Assembly: GCA_016285245.1 (NCBI GenBank)
Contig: JAEEQH010000024.1
Coordinates: 1-45,939, forward strand
From: Prevotella sp.
GTDB lineage: Bacteria > Bacteroidota > Bacteroidia > Bacteroidales > Bacteroidaceae
DNA length: 45,939 nucleotides
Direction: 5' to 3'
Below the pieces are notes generated by a model that worked only from the letters and a program-made list of their open reading frames with translations, searched no databases and was not told the DNA's origin. Both the position numbers and the translations under genes were made by a program. Numbering within the stretch: position 1 is the stretch's first letter; each line of letters begins with the position of its first letter. Below are positions 7,601-13,890 of this stretch, piece after piece.

Positions 7601-10055
7601 AAGCATAGGAGAATGGTCTTTCATGGGTTGCATAGGTTTGACCTCTATTGTCATCCCTGCTAACGTGACAAGCATATACGGTAATTCATTCGCAGGCTGT
7701 GTTGCTATGGAACAGATGAGTGTAGACCCTTCAAATTCGGTGTATGATTCGCGAAATGGATGTAACGCCATCATTGAGACGTCTACTGACAAACTCGTCG
7801 CTGGTTGCCAAACCACACAAATACCCGATGGTATCGAAACCATTGGCAATTGTGCTTTCGATGGTCGATGGGAAATGCAGAAAATGGCAATTCCAGAAAC
7901 AGTCACGACAATAGAAGACTATGCATTCGTATGGTGCATATCTTTGAGTTCTATCACCTTGCCGGCATCAGTCAGTGTCATTGGTAATGGAGTATTTAAT
8001 AGCTGTGAAAACCTGACAAGTATCCAATGTAAAATGGAGACGCCACCTTCCATCTCTGAGGATGTGTTCACAAATCGTGCCAATGCCACGCTCTTTGTAC
8101 CAGTAGGCAGCAAGGCTGCTTACCAGGCCGCAGACTACTGGAAGGAGTTTAAGGCAATCTTTGAGGGTGACCTGCCGCAGGAGAATGTTGAGCCGACGGA
8201 CGTTTCGGCCATCGACAACGTCATCTACATGGAGCCCATCGAGGCAACGAAGGGAGGGGAGGTGACGGTGCCGATACTTATGAAGAACACTACACCAATT
8301 CGTGGTTTCCAGTTCGATATGTACCTGCCTGATGGAGTGACGGTCAAAATAAATTCGTACAATCGTCTCGACTGCTCACTTAGTAGTGACCGCCTGCCCT
8401 CCGGCAGCGCCCACACGCTGACGGTGAGTGAGCAGCAGGACGGCGCTATCCGCTTCCTCTGCGGCTCGCAGTACGACGAGACGTTCACGGGCAGCGACGG
8501 CGAGATACTCACCGTGCGGCTGTGCCTTGACGAGCATCTGCTCGATGGACAGTATCCCATCGTCCTGAAGAACGTGAAGATGACGGAGACGACCATCAAC
8601 AACTTCTATCTGACTGAAACCGTTCAGACTGCGCTAAACGTTATCCCGTATATCCCCGGTGACATCAGCGGTGACGGTGTGATAGATGTCAGCGACTACA
8701 TCGGCGTGGCTAACTACATCTTAGGCACTTCTCAGGAAGGCATAACAGCGGCAGCAGCGGATGTAAACAAGGACAAACTGGTTGACGTGAGCGACTACAT
8801 TGGCGTGGCCAACCTCATCCTGTATAACAACATCTACGGCCAGACGGTCAGCGCCTCGCGCAGCGCGGAGCGCCGCCGCGTGAACACCGACGTGAGCACG
8901 CTGGACAACGTCATCTACATCAGCCCGTTCGAGGCGGTCTCTAACGGCGAGACACAGGTGTCCATCAGGATGAAGAACACCGTGGGCATCCGTGGCTTCC
9001 AGTTCGACCTGTACCTGCCCGATGGCATGACGGCTGTGAAGGACGGCAACAACCGCTACGTCAGCACGCTCAGCAACGGGCGCAAGCCTGCCGGCGACCA
9101 GCACACGCTGACGCTGAGCGAACAGCCCGACGGCGCCATCCGCTTCCTCTGTGGCTCACAGTACGACGAGACGTTCACGGGTACTGACGGCGAGATAGCG
9201 ACGCTGACCATCAGCATCGACGCCGCCGTCGAGGCTGAGGACTATCCCATCTACCTGCGCAACATGAAGCTGACGGAGACGGACATCAACAACTTCTATA
9301 CGACGAACGAGATTGAGACGTCGGTGACGGTGACGGGACCTGCGGACGGCCGCGTCATACTGCGTGAGACGGCGACGTCGCTGCCTGTCGTCGACGAGAC
9401 GGAGGAGGTCGACGTCGTGGTTTACCGCACGCTGAAGGCTGGCGAGTGGTCGACCATCTGCCTGCCGTTCGACATGGACGAGGACCAGCTGAAGGAGTTC
9501 TTCGGCGACGAGGTGCAGCTGGCGAAGTTCGACAAATACACAGCAACGAAGACTGGCTCGGACGTGACGGGCATCACCATCAGTTTCACAGCTGTCGACC
9601 TGGCTGACGACGGCTTCGAGGCAAACGTCCCCTATATCATCAAGCCGTCGAAGACCGAGGACATCACGTCGTTCGAACTCACCACGATGGTCGCCGCCGA
9701 CGACGTCAAGGACGGCTCCAACAAGAAGGGCTGGTTCTATGGCACCTACGAGGCTGAGACGGTCGTCCCGGAGAACAGCCTGTTCCTCAACGGCAACAAG
9801 TTCTACTACTCGACGGGCAAGACGAAGATGAAGGCCTTCCGCGCTTACTTCACGCTGCCCGTGGTGTTGGCGGATGTCTCCAATGCCAGTTCGCGAATTG
9901 CCTTGTCGTTCGAGGAAACAACGGACGTGAAAGAATTGAAGAGTTCAAGAATTGAAGGATTGAAGTCTTATTACAATCTCAAAGGCCAGCGTGTGGAGGC
10001 GCCCGTAAAGAAGGGACTGTACATCCGTGATGGTAAGAAAATGGTCATAAAGTAA
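4674..10055 (+). CDS. Giant modular BspA-like protein: cohesin-like, EF-hand, LRR_5, dockerin
   Basis: A 1793-aa secreted protein with signal peptide 1-20. Approximate modules: cohesin-like beta-sandwich 22-155; EF-hand (DTNDDGELSLDE) about 160-200 and LRR_5 210-405; second EF-hand about 430 and LRR_5 480-625; a helical linker and a carbohydrate-binding-like sandwich 640-885; third EF-hand (DTSGDGELSEAE) about 895 and LRR_5 945-1150; cohesin-like 1178-1322; dockerin 1328-1384 (ISGDGVIDVSDYIGVANYI and VNKDKLVDVSDYIGVANLI); third cohesin-like 1405-1550, closely related to the second (both contain AIRFLCGSQYDETFTG); a GEWSTICLPFDM domain from about 1580; and the tail GLYIRDGKKMVIK. AGAGGAGG precedes the start, and only 19 bases separate it from the previous gene, so the two form an operon. 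Surface adhesion or scaffold function is inferred. Domain borders are estimates by eye. Confidence 0.85.
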   Translation: MKKYILSIFVCVLGLSHIQADNISVPNVTIEPGQSATVAISLENNEANLVSFQMDLTLPTGISINKSGCSLSSRFTDEDQELTIGKQGTNVYRLTSTSFALIPITGTSGEIITLTLTASDNSEGGTATLSNIRFVTSESGKVVVSDASFSITVATPSPAITFVDSNVKDLCVANWDTNDDGELSLDEAAAVTSLGEVFRGNTEITSFDEISYFTGLTGFDDDAFNGCSGLTSFTIPSNITSIGRRAFQNCSSLASITIPESVTDIYYHAFSYCTGITSITVDPGNGVYDSRYDCNAIIKTSANQLVAGCKNTIIPDNVTRIGNYAFLGCSDLTSITIPESVTAIGNSAFYDCSNLASIEIPNSVTSIESAAFRKCSSLTTVTVDMDTPLEIDNLVFATPANATLFVPIGSKTAYETADNWKEFGTIVEYGNITFADGNVKELCVANWDTDDDGELSLDEAAAVTSLGEVFKGNTEITSFDELAYFTGMTTISADAFSGCTSLTSVKLPSTVTSIGHGAFWSCGQLASIDFNGCKASIKYDAFGYCTSLVNVTLPSGTYPDGHNCFYGCTSLKSFVMEASDNLPDSWSGGTFDLCSNLETAVVYGKVLRGPNNFKECTSLQTVTYLDSTPGTNYNQNFRGAASGIQFIIPEGSAETFLRQGYVNLSDKSALPIAREEFEDEVARIEAMATAAGSDATALSQAISEARTIVNNATDYPTVFAQIAAVKEAAREFLATATLTDEFDVTAAYVTNPDITRFDIGWQTSSGWMTAGYQTASYTNGDVSIDHFVEMQKGDGALPDGEINQTISQLPAGKYRLEADVIAANALSDAEVTGVSLFLGGESTVVVTEDMKPQHFSVEFTNNETQDVEFGINIASTTANWVAADNFRLYYLQEKIIEFADENVKTLCVANWDTSGDGELSEAEASAVTELGEVFKGNTEITSFDELQYFTGLTTIGNDAFRDCSGLTSVTIPNSVTSIGEWSFMGCIGLTSIVIPANVTSIYGNSFAGCVAMEQMSVDPSNSVYDSRNGCNAIIETSTDKLVAGCQTTQIPDGIETIGNCAFDGRWEMQKMAIPETVTTIEDYAFVWCISLSSITLPASVSVIGNGVFNSCENLTSIQCKMETPPSISEDVFTNRANATLFVPVGSKAAYQAADYWKEFKAIFEGDLPQENVEPTDVSAIDNVIYMEPIEATKGGEVTVPILMKNTTPIRGFQFDMYLPDGVTVKINSYNRLDCSLSSDRLPSGSAHTLTVSEQQDGAIRFLCGSQYDETFTGSDGEILTVRLCLDEHLLDGQYPIVLKNVKMTETTINNFYLTETVQTALNVIPYIPGDISGDGVIDVSDYIGVANYILGTSQEGITAAAADVNKDKLVDVSDYIGVANLILYNNIYGQTVSASRSAERRRVNTDVSTLDNVIYISPFEAVSNGETQVSIRMKNTVGIRGFQFDLYLPDGMTAVKDGNNRYVSTLSNGRKPAGDQHTLTLSEQPDGAIRFLCGSQYDETFTGTDGEIATLTISIDAAVEAEDYPIYLRNMKLTETDINNFYTTNEIETSVTVTGPADGRVILRETATSLPVVDETEEVDVVVYRTLKAGEWSTICLPFDMDEDQLKEFFGDEVQLAKFDKYTATKTGSDVTGITISFTAVDLADDGFEANVPYIIKPSKTEDITSFELTTMVAADDVKDGSNKKGWFYGTYEAETVVPENSLFLNGNKFYYSTGKTKMKAFRAYFTLPVVLADVSNASSRIALSFEETTDVKELKSSRIEGLKSYYNLKGQRVEAPVKKGLYIRDGKKMVIK

Positions 10056-10070
10056 AGGGAGGACAGAACA

Positions 10071-10268
10071 ATGAAGAAGACTTATATGAAGCCTGTGGTT
10101 CAGACAGTGTCTGTCCGCACGATGGCCATGATTGCCAACAGTAATGCTATTACCAGCAACCTGCCTCAGGAGACGCCCATCAAGTATGGCGGTGTCGACG
10201 AGGAAGGCGAGCTGGATCCTGCCTCCCGTCGCGCCAATGACTGGGAAGACGAGGAGGAGGACTATTAG
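10071..10268 (+). CDS. Small acidic-tailed protein, second copy
   Basis: A 65-aa paralogue of the ORF at 279. It has the same opening (MKKTYMKPVVQTVSVR), the same core (LPQETPIKYGGVDEEGELDP) and the same acidic end (DWEDEEEDY). Differences cluster around residues 17-28 and at the last residues. The same GGGAGGACAGA ribosome binding site lies 15 bases after the big gene, so the two genes are almost certainly co-transcribed. Conservation of both protein and spacing in two copies supports a real gene. Function unknown; it ends just before a strong terminator. Confidence 0.75.
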   Translation: MKKTYMKPVVQTVSVRTMAMIANSNAITSNLPQETPIKYGGVDEEGELDPASRRANDWEDEEEDY

Positions 10269-10338
10269 AATTAAGAGTTTAGAATTAAGAATTAAGATTT
10301 ATCGCCTTCGGCGAGTAAGAATTATGAATTAATAATTA

Positions 10339-10374
10339 CCTCACAATGGGGACAGTCCCCGTTGTGAGGTTTTT
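10339..10374 (+). terminator. Rho-independent terminator of the BspA locus
   Basis: CCTCACAA-T-GGGGAC-A-GTCCCC-G-TTGTGAGG forms a 15-bp stem with one T/G wobble and a one-base tip (a slightly opened tip is more likely in RNA), followed by TTTTT. It lies 70 bases after the small gene and should end the plus-strand surface-protein transcript. Confidence 0.8.
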
Positions 10375-10617
10375 GCGCGCGTATATAGTAGTCTAACGGA
10401 AAAAGAAGTCGCTTATCCCACTTATCTCGCAGTACCACCATTGCGGGATAAGCGGGATAGTTGTGAGGTAGTGTTGGTTCGGGTGCGGGATAAATTGTGA
10501 TAGGTGTAGGATCATTGTGAGATAAGCGGGATAAGCGGGATGTTTCCGGGTCATGCTACTATACTATGCGCGTACGTGTACGCGCGCACGTATATATATA
10601 GCGAAAGGGAAAATTAT

Positions 10618-10749
10618 CCTACCTATCCTACCTATCCTACACCTAAATCAATGCTTCGCTCGACCTCTGGTCGCTTTGCTTGCAAAGAATGCATAATGCT
10701 TAATGCTTAATGGTTTGCCCGTAGGTGTAGGATAGGTAGGATAGGTAGG
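10618..10749. repeat. Perfect 28-bp inverted repeat with structured loop
   Basis: The left arm 10618-10645 (CCTACCTATCCTACC...) and right arm 10722-10749 (...GGTAGGATAGGTAGG) are perfect reverse complements over 28 bp. Each arm is itself built of ATCCTACCT steps. The 76-base loop contains one copy of the CTTTGCAAGCAAAG hairpin element and a TAATGCTTAATGC heptamer run. Confidence 0.85.
10657..10690 (-). repeat. Interspersed CTTTGCAAGCAAAG element, copy 1
   Basis: Read on the minus strand it runs ATTCTTTGCAAGCAAAGC, then GACC-AGA-GGTC, then GAGCG. Two small hairpins are possible: CTTTGC-AA-GCAAAG and GACC-AGA-GGTC. Related copies are at 11030-11061 and 24572-24603, where the second stem reads GGC/GCC instead. 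Confidence 0.7.
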
Positions 10750-10784
10750 TTATTTTCTTGTTTCAGTACTATATATACGCGCGC

Positions 10785-10878
10785 GGGGAAATGAGACGTT
10801 TTTCTGGGAAACGAATGAGACGTTTTTTGGGGAAACGAATGAGACGTTTTTCTGGGAAACGAATGAGATGGTTTTCTA
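10785..10878. repeat. 24-bp tandem array, four copies
   Basis: Units share GGGAAACGAATGAGACG followed by a T-rich end. Units start at 10806, 10830 and 10854 (exact 24-bp steps). The first, near 10785, lacks three bases, and the last has ATGG instead of ACG. ACGAATT motifs continue to about 10920. There are no spacers, so it is not a CRISPR array. A role as a protein-binding iteron array is only a possibility. Confidence 0.75.
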
Positions 10879-11029
10879 GAAACGAATTTGAATAATTAAA
10901 ACGAATTTTATCCACGAATTATTCTAATTAAAATCAATTCCTTGGTGATTATCTGAAACTAATTTCCGTAATTCCCGTAATTTTGTCCGTAATAAAATAT
11001 CATTAGAAAAATTAAGGTCAATTAGGATA

Positions 11030-11061
11030 ATTCTTTGCAAGCAAAGCGGCAAAGCCGAGCG
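11030..11061 (+). repeat. Interspersed CTTTGCAAGCAAAG element, copy 2
   Basis: ATTCTTTGCAAGCAAAGC, then GGC-AAA-GCC, then GAGCG. It lies between two direct repeats of ATTAAGGTCAATTAGG (about 11010 and 11119). Confidence 0.7.
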
Positions 11062-11145
11062 CGTTTCTTAAGAAGAGGAGAGTATAAATATTCATTTCTC
11101 AAATTGTTATTAGGAAAATTAAGGTCAATTAGGAAAATTTGTTTC

Positions 11146-11304
11146 TTAAAACAGACAATTGGTTGAAGAAAATTTGGTGTTCGTGACCGTGCCGCCTGAA
11201 AAGGTGACCTTTACGTTTCTAAAGGTGACCTTTAGCCGTGAGAAGATGACCTTTACAATTCTAAAGGTGACCTTTAGCGGGCTAAAGGTCACCTTTTCGT
11301 GCAT
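11146..11304 (-). CDS. Possible 52-aa KVTF-heptad protein, antiparallel to the palindrome array
   Basis: An ATG-started frame reads MHEKVTFSPLKVTF and continues through five KV(T/I)F heptads to a serine/threonine-rich end (SSTNCLF). The plus strand also gives a heptad frame (VTFxxLK) but with only a TTG start, so the minus frame is the better candidate. Because the unit is a palindrome of a whole number of codons, open frames arise on both strands automatically, so coding is uncertain. It lies just downstream of nhaC on the same strand. I do not recognise the protein; alternating Val/Thr/Phe would favour beta structure. Confidence 0.3.
   Translation of the reverse strand: MHEKVTFSPLKVTFRIVKVIFSRLKVTFRNVKVTFSGGTVTNTKFSSTNCLF
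11179..11296. repeat. Phased palindrome array: AAAGGTGACCTTT every 21 bp
   Basis: The 13-bp near-perfect palindrome occurs at 11200, 11221, 11242 (degenerate, GAAGATGACCTTT), 11263 and 11284 (centre C instead of G). Every start is exactly 21 bp from the last. One further 21-bp step back, at 11179, the core GTGACC is still present in degenerate surroundings. Two helical turns per step would put every site on one face of the DNA. The same bases read as KVTF heptads on both strands. Confidence 0.85.
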
Positions 11305-11328
11305 AGATATGCGGTTAATTATGCATTT

Positions 11329-12780
11329 TCAACTATGCGGTGAGTGATTCATTCGTTTGATCTTCCACCCGATGGCGGCGACGACGATGGTCATCAGGGG
11401 ACTGAGGAGGTTGAAGAAGCAGTAGGGAAGATAGGCGACGGTGGCGACGCCGAGGACGGTGCTCTGCGTCATGCCGCAAGTGTTCCACGGCACGAGGACG
11501 CTGGTGACGGTGGCGGAGTCCTCACAGGTGCGGCTGAGCAGGCGCGCCTCGTAGCCCTGCTTCTCGTAGACATTCTGGAACATATTGGCTGTCAGCACGA
11601 TGCTGATGAACTGGTCGCCGGTGGTGACGTTGAGGAACAGGCCCGTGCCGGCCGTCGAGGCCACGAGCCCTACCCTGCTGCGCACCCAGCTGATGACCAC
11701 GCGGGTGATGCTCTCGATCATGCCGCTGGCCACCATGACGGCGCCGAAGCACATGGCGCAGATGATGAGCCAGATGGTGTTGAGCATCCCCGTCATGCCG
11801 CCCGTCGACACCAGCTCGTTGAGTTCGGCAGAGCCCGTCTCGACGGCCGTGGCGCCGTAGTAGGTGATGGCCAGGCCCTTGGTCAGGGCGGCCGCCGTCG
11901 GCAGCGACGGGTCGTCGGCTATCTGCGTCAGGATATGGGGCTGCAGGACGAGGGCCAGCACACCGGCCATCAGCGCCGACAGGAAAAGGACGATGAGCGA
12001 GGGCACGCGGCGGACGATGAGCATCGCCGTGAGCACGGGCACGAGGAGCGTCCATAGCGAGATGTGGAACGTGGACGCCAGGCCCTCGGTATACTGATGG
12101 ACGTGGACGGCGCTGTCGGTCCCCTGCCCCAACCCGATGGCGGCGAAGATGATGAGCGTCAGCGTGAACGTCGGCCCGGTGGTGAACATCATGTAGCGGA
12201 TATGCGTGAAGAGGTCGACACCCGTCGACGACGAGGCGAGGATGGTGGTGTCGCTCAAGGGCGACATCTTGTCGCCGAAGTAGGCACCCGAGATGATAGC
12301 GCCCGCGGCGACGGCCTCGTTAATGCCCAAGGCGTGGCTGATGCCCAGCAGGGCGACGCCGATGGTGGCGATGGTGGTCCAGGAGCTGCCTGATAGCAGC
12401 GACACCAGGGCACAGATGATGCAGGCGCAGAGCAGGAAGAACTGTGGCGAGAGTAGCTGCACACCATAATATATTAAGGTGGGAACGATGCCGCTGACCA
12501 TCCACGAGCCCGCGAGCATTCCCACGGCCAGAAGGATGAGGATGGTGATGGAGACGCCGCCGAGGGTCTTCGCTATCTGCTGGTCGAACGCCTTCCACGG
12601 CACATGGTAGAAGACCATCGAGATGAACACGCAGACGGCCATGCCCATGATGAGGGCCACCTGGCTGCCGCCGCTGAGCGAGTCGCTGCCGAAGAGTGCG
12701 ATGACCACGGCCAGCAGGCCGATGAGCACCACGATGGGAATGACGGCAACGAGCGGACGCGGCAGGCGTTCAGGGTCCAT
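11329..12780 (-). CDS. nhaC: Na+/H+ antiporter, NhaC family
   Basis: A 483-aa inner-membrane protein with about 11-12 hydrophobic segments. The diagnostic NhaC stretch GAYFGDKMSPLSDTT is at about 165-179, preceded by SLLSGSSWTTIATIGVALL. Members exchange sodium for protons and help in pH and salt balance. It is the last gene of the minus-strand run nnr / DUF4831 / nhaC; 24 bases separate it from the DUF4831 gene. Length and start (MDPERLPRP, cytoplasmic end before the first membrane segment) suit the family. The transported ion is inferred from family membership. Confidence 0.9.
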   Translation of the reverse strand: MDPERLPRPLVAVIPIVVLIGLLAVVIALFGSDSLSGGSQVALIMGMAVCVFISMVFYHVPWKAFDQQIAKTLGGVSITILILLAVGMLAGSWMVSGIVPTLIYYGVQLLSPQFFLLCACIICALVSLLSGSSWTTIATIGVALLGISHALGINEAVAAGAIISGAYFGDKMSPLSDTTILASSSTGVDLFTHIRYMMFTTGPTFTLTLIIFAAIGLGQGTDSAVHVHQYTEGLASTFHISLWTLLVPVLTAMLIVRRVPSLIVLFLSALMAGVLALVLQPHILTQIADDPSLPTAAALTKGLAITYYGATAVETGSAELNELVSTGGMTGMLNTIWLIICAMCFGAVMVASGMIESITRVVISWVRSRVGLVASTAGTGLFLNVTTGDQFISIVLTANMFQNVYEKQGYEARLLSRTCEDSATVTSVLVPWNTCGMTQSTVLGVATVAYLPYCFFNLLSPLMTIVVAAIGWKIKRMNHSPHS

Positions 12781-12804
12781 GGTCGGCGGGGTTACGTTGA
12801 CGCG

Positions 12805-13881
12805 TTACTTCGGCTGTTCGGCCTCGAGCTTGTCGATGGCACCGGTGACGGGGTTCAGCCAGAGGTGGGTGCCGTAGTGCTTGTTGAAGAGTTCGCCGCT
12901 GAGCAGCTCGACGTTACCGAACTGGGCGGCGGGCATCTCCTCCTGGCTGTCAATGGTCAGTCCGTGGGTGATGACCGAGCGCAGCCGTCCCGGCACATTG
13001 TAGTAGAGCCCGTTCTCGGCGGCCTTTTTCTTCTTTGCGTCGGCAACGGCCTTCGGCACGCTGTTCAGGTCGGTGATGGTGATGACGTAGGGCTCGCCGC
13101 TGAGGTCGTCGGCATCGACCATGCCGAAGTGGCGCGAGAAGCGGAACAGCGGCTGGTTGGTGACGTTGTCCGTGGGATGGACGTAGAAGACGTACTCCGT
13201 GGTGTCGCAGACGGTGGTACCACTGAACAGGCGCGTCAGGGCACGGTCCTGAAGATCGGTCTGGTCGAGCATCATCTTCATCTGCTGGCCGTCGTGGGGC
13301 ATGAAGTCGGCCTGTCCCTTGACCAGCAGCGAGCGGTTCTCGCGAAGGTCGTAAATCTCCTGTGCCGTCAGCTGCGCCATCTTGGCCAGCGAGCCTGCCG
13401 CGAGGATCTCCTGCGTCAGGAACTGGTGAGGATCGGGCAGCGGTGCCTTACGGGCGGCCACGAACGCGGCGGGCAGCTGCTGCGGCTGGGCCGGGGCGTT
13501 GATGGCCAGCAGCACGCCGTCGTCGGCCAGTACGACATTGATGGCCGAGGTCTTGTTGTTGAACTTCACGCTGTAGGCCTTCGTCGTGTCGGCCACACCG
13601 ACAGCCATCTGCTTGATGCTGAGGATGCGGTGGGTGACGCTAGCCTCATCGCCGACGTTGTTCAGGTGGAGGTAGCGCTGGGCGTAGGCAGCATACTCGC
13701 CGGGCGTGAACGTGGTCTTCTCGGCGAGCACGCTGATGCGGATGGCGGTTCGTGGCAGGAAGAACGTGGCGCCGTCGGGGGTGACGCCGGCGTTGTAGGC
13801 GGAGAGCTGTGTCTGCGCCACTACGGGGCTAACTGATAAATGACAAATGATAATGGATAAAGCTATCAGCAGTCTTTTCAT
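12805..13881 (-). CDS. DUF4831 family secreted protein
   Basis: A 358-aa protein with signal peptide (about 1-22, ending VVAQ). The region ATFFLPRTAIRISVLAEKTTFTPGEYAAYAQRYL (written here only as the family's signature area, about 38-72) and the later NGLYYNVPGR segment match the DUF4831 family as I remember it, which is restricted to Bacteroidetes. No enzyme motif is visible. It is probably periplasmic or an outer-membrane-associated protein of unknown role. It sits 9 bases after nnr and 24 before nhaC, so it is co-transcribed with both. There is no lipoprotein Cys. Confidence 0.75.
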   Translation of the reverse strand: MKRLLIALSIIICHLSVSPVVAQTQLSAYNAGVTPDGATFFLPRTAIRISVLAEKTTFTPGEYAAYAQRYLHLNNVGDEASVTHRILSIKQMAVGVADTTKAYSVKFNNKTSAINVVLADDGVLLAINAPAQPQQLPAAFVAARKAPLPDPHQFLTQEILAAGSLAKMAQLTAQEIYDLRENRSLLVKGQADFMPHDGQQMKMMLDQTDLQDRALTRLFSGTTVCDTTEYVFYVHPTDNVTNQPLFRFSRHFGMVDADDLSGEPYVITITDLNSVPKAVADAKKKKAAENGLYYNVPGRLRSVITHGLTIDSQEEMPAAQFGNVELLSGELFNKHYGTHLWLNPVTGAIDKLEAEQPK

Positions 13882-13890
13882 ATCTCTGTT

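Larger units (their letters stand above)
10375..10785. repeat. 410-bp segment bounded by inverted GCGCGCGTATATAGTA ends
   Basis: GCGCGCGTATATAGTA at the left edge is matched, inverted and with one added TA step, by TACTATATATACGCGCGC at about 10768-10785. Inside are GATAAGCGGGATA inverted repeats (10410-10431 against 10442-10460, two mismatches that would be G-U pairs in RNA), the palindrome GCGCGTAC-GT-GTACGCGC (10568-10585) and the 28-bp inverted repeat below. The whole segment can fold on itself like a non-coding miniature element. No target-site duplication could be defined. Confidence 0.5.
10269..11328. other. Repeat-rich intergenic region of about 1 kb
   Basis: No convincing ordinary gene is present. 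In order it holds AT-rich filler with a small CGCC-TTCG-GGCG-like hairpin, a terminator, an inverted repeat of GATAAGCGGGATA units, a GCGCGTAC/GTACGCGC palindrome, a 28-bp perfect inverted repeat whose loop carries an interspersed hairpin element, a four-copy 24-bp tandem array, a second copy of the interspersed element between two direct repeats (ATTAAGGTCAATTAGG), and a 21-bp phased palindrome array. These parts are listed separately where they can be delimited. Confidence 0.7.

Noticed and set aside
10785..10920. Chromosomal replication origin (iterons plus TTATCCACG at 10908)
   Set aside because: Only one DnaA-box-like word, with a mismatch at its end, and no dnaA, dnaN or other origin-linked gene nearby.
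11159..11347. Plus-strand 62-aa frame with VTFxxLK heptads as a gene
   Set aside because: It has only a TTG start, no ribosome binding site and a tail running into the nhaC 3' end; the frame exists because the 21-bp palindromic unit is open on both strands. The minus frame is kept as the better, still doubtful, candidate.
12604..13836. 410-aa plus-strand frame opposite nhaC and the DUF4831 gene
   Set aside because: Composition is His/Asp/Gly/Arg-rich with no motif; it is the antisense of two well-supported GC-rich genes. Similar long antisense frames at 14557-15198, 23321-24355, 25047-25757, 30393-31622 and 40848-41567 were dropped for the same reason.
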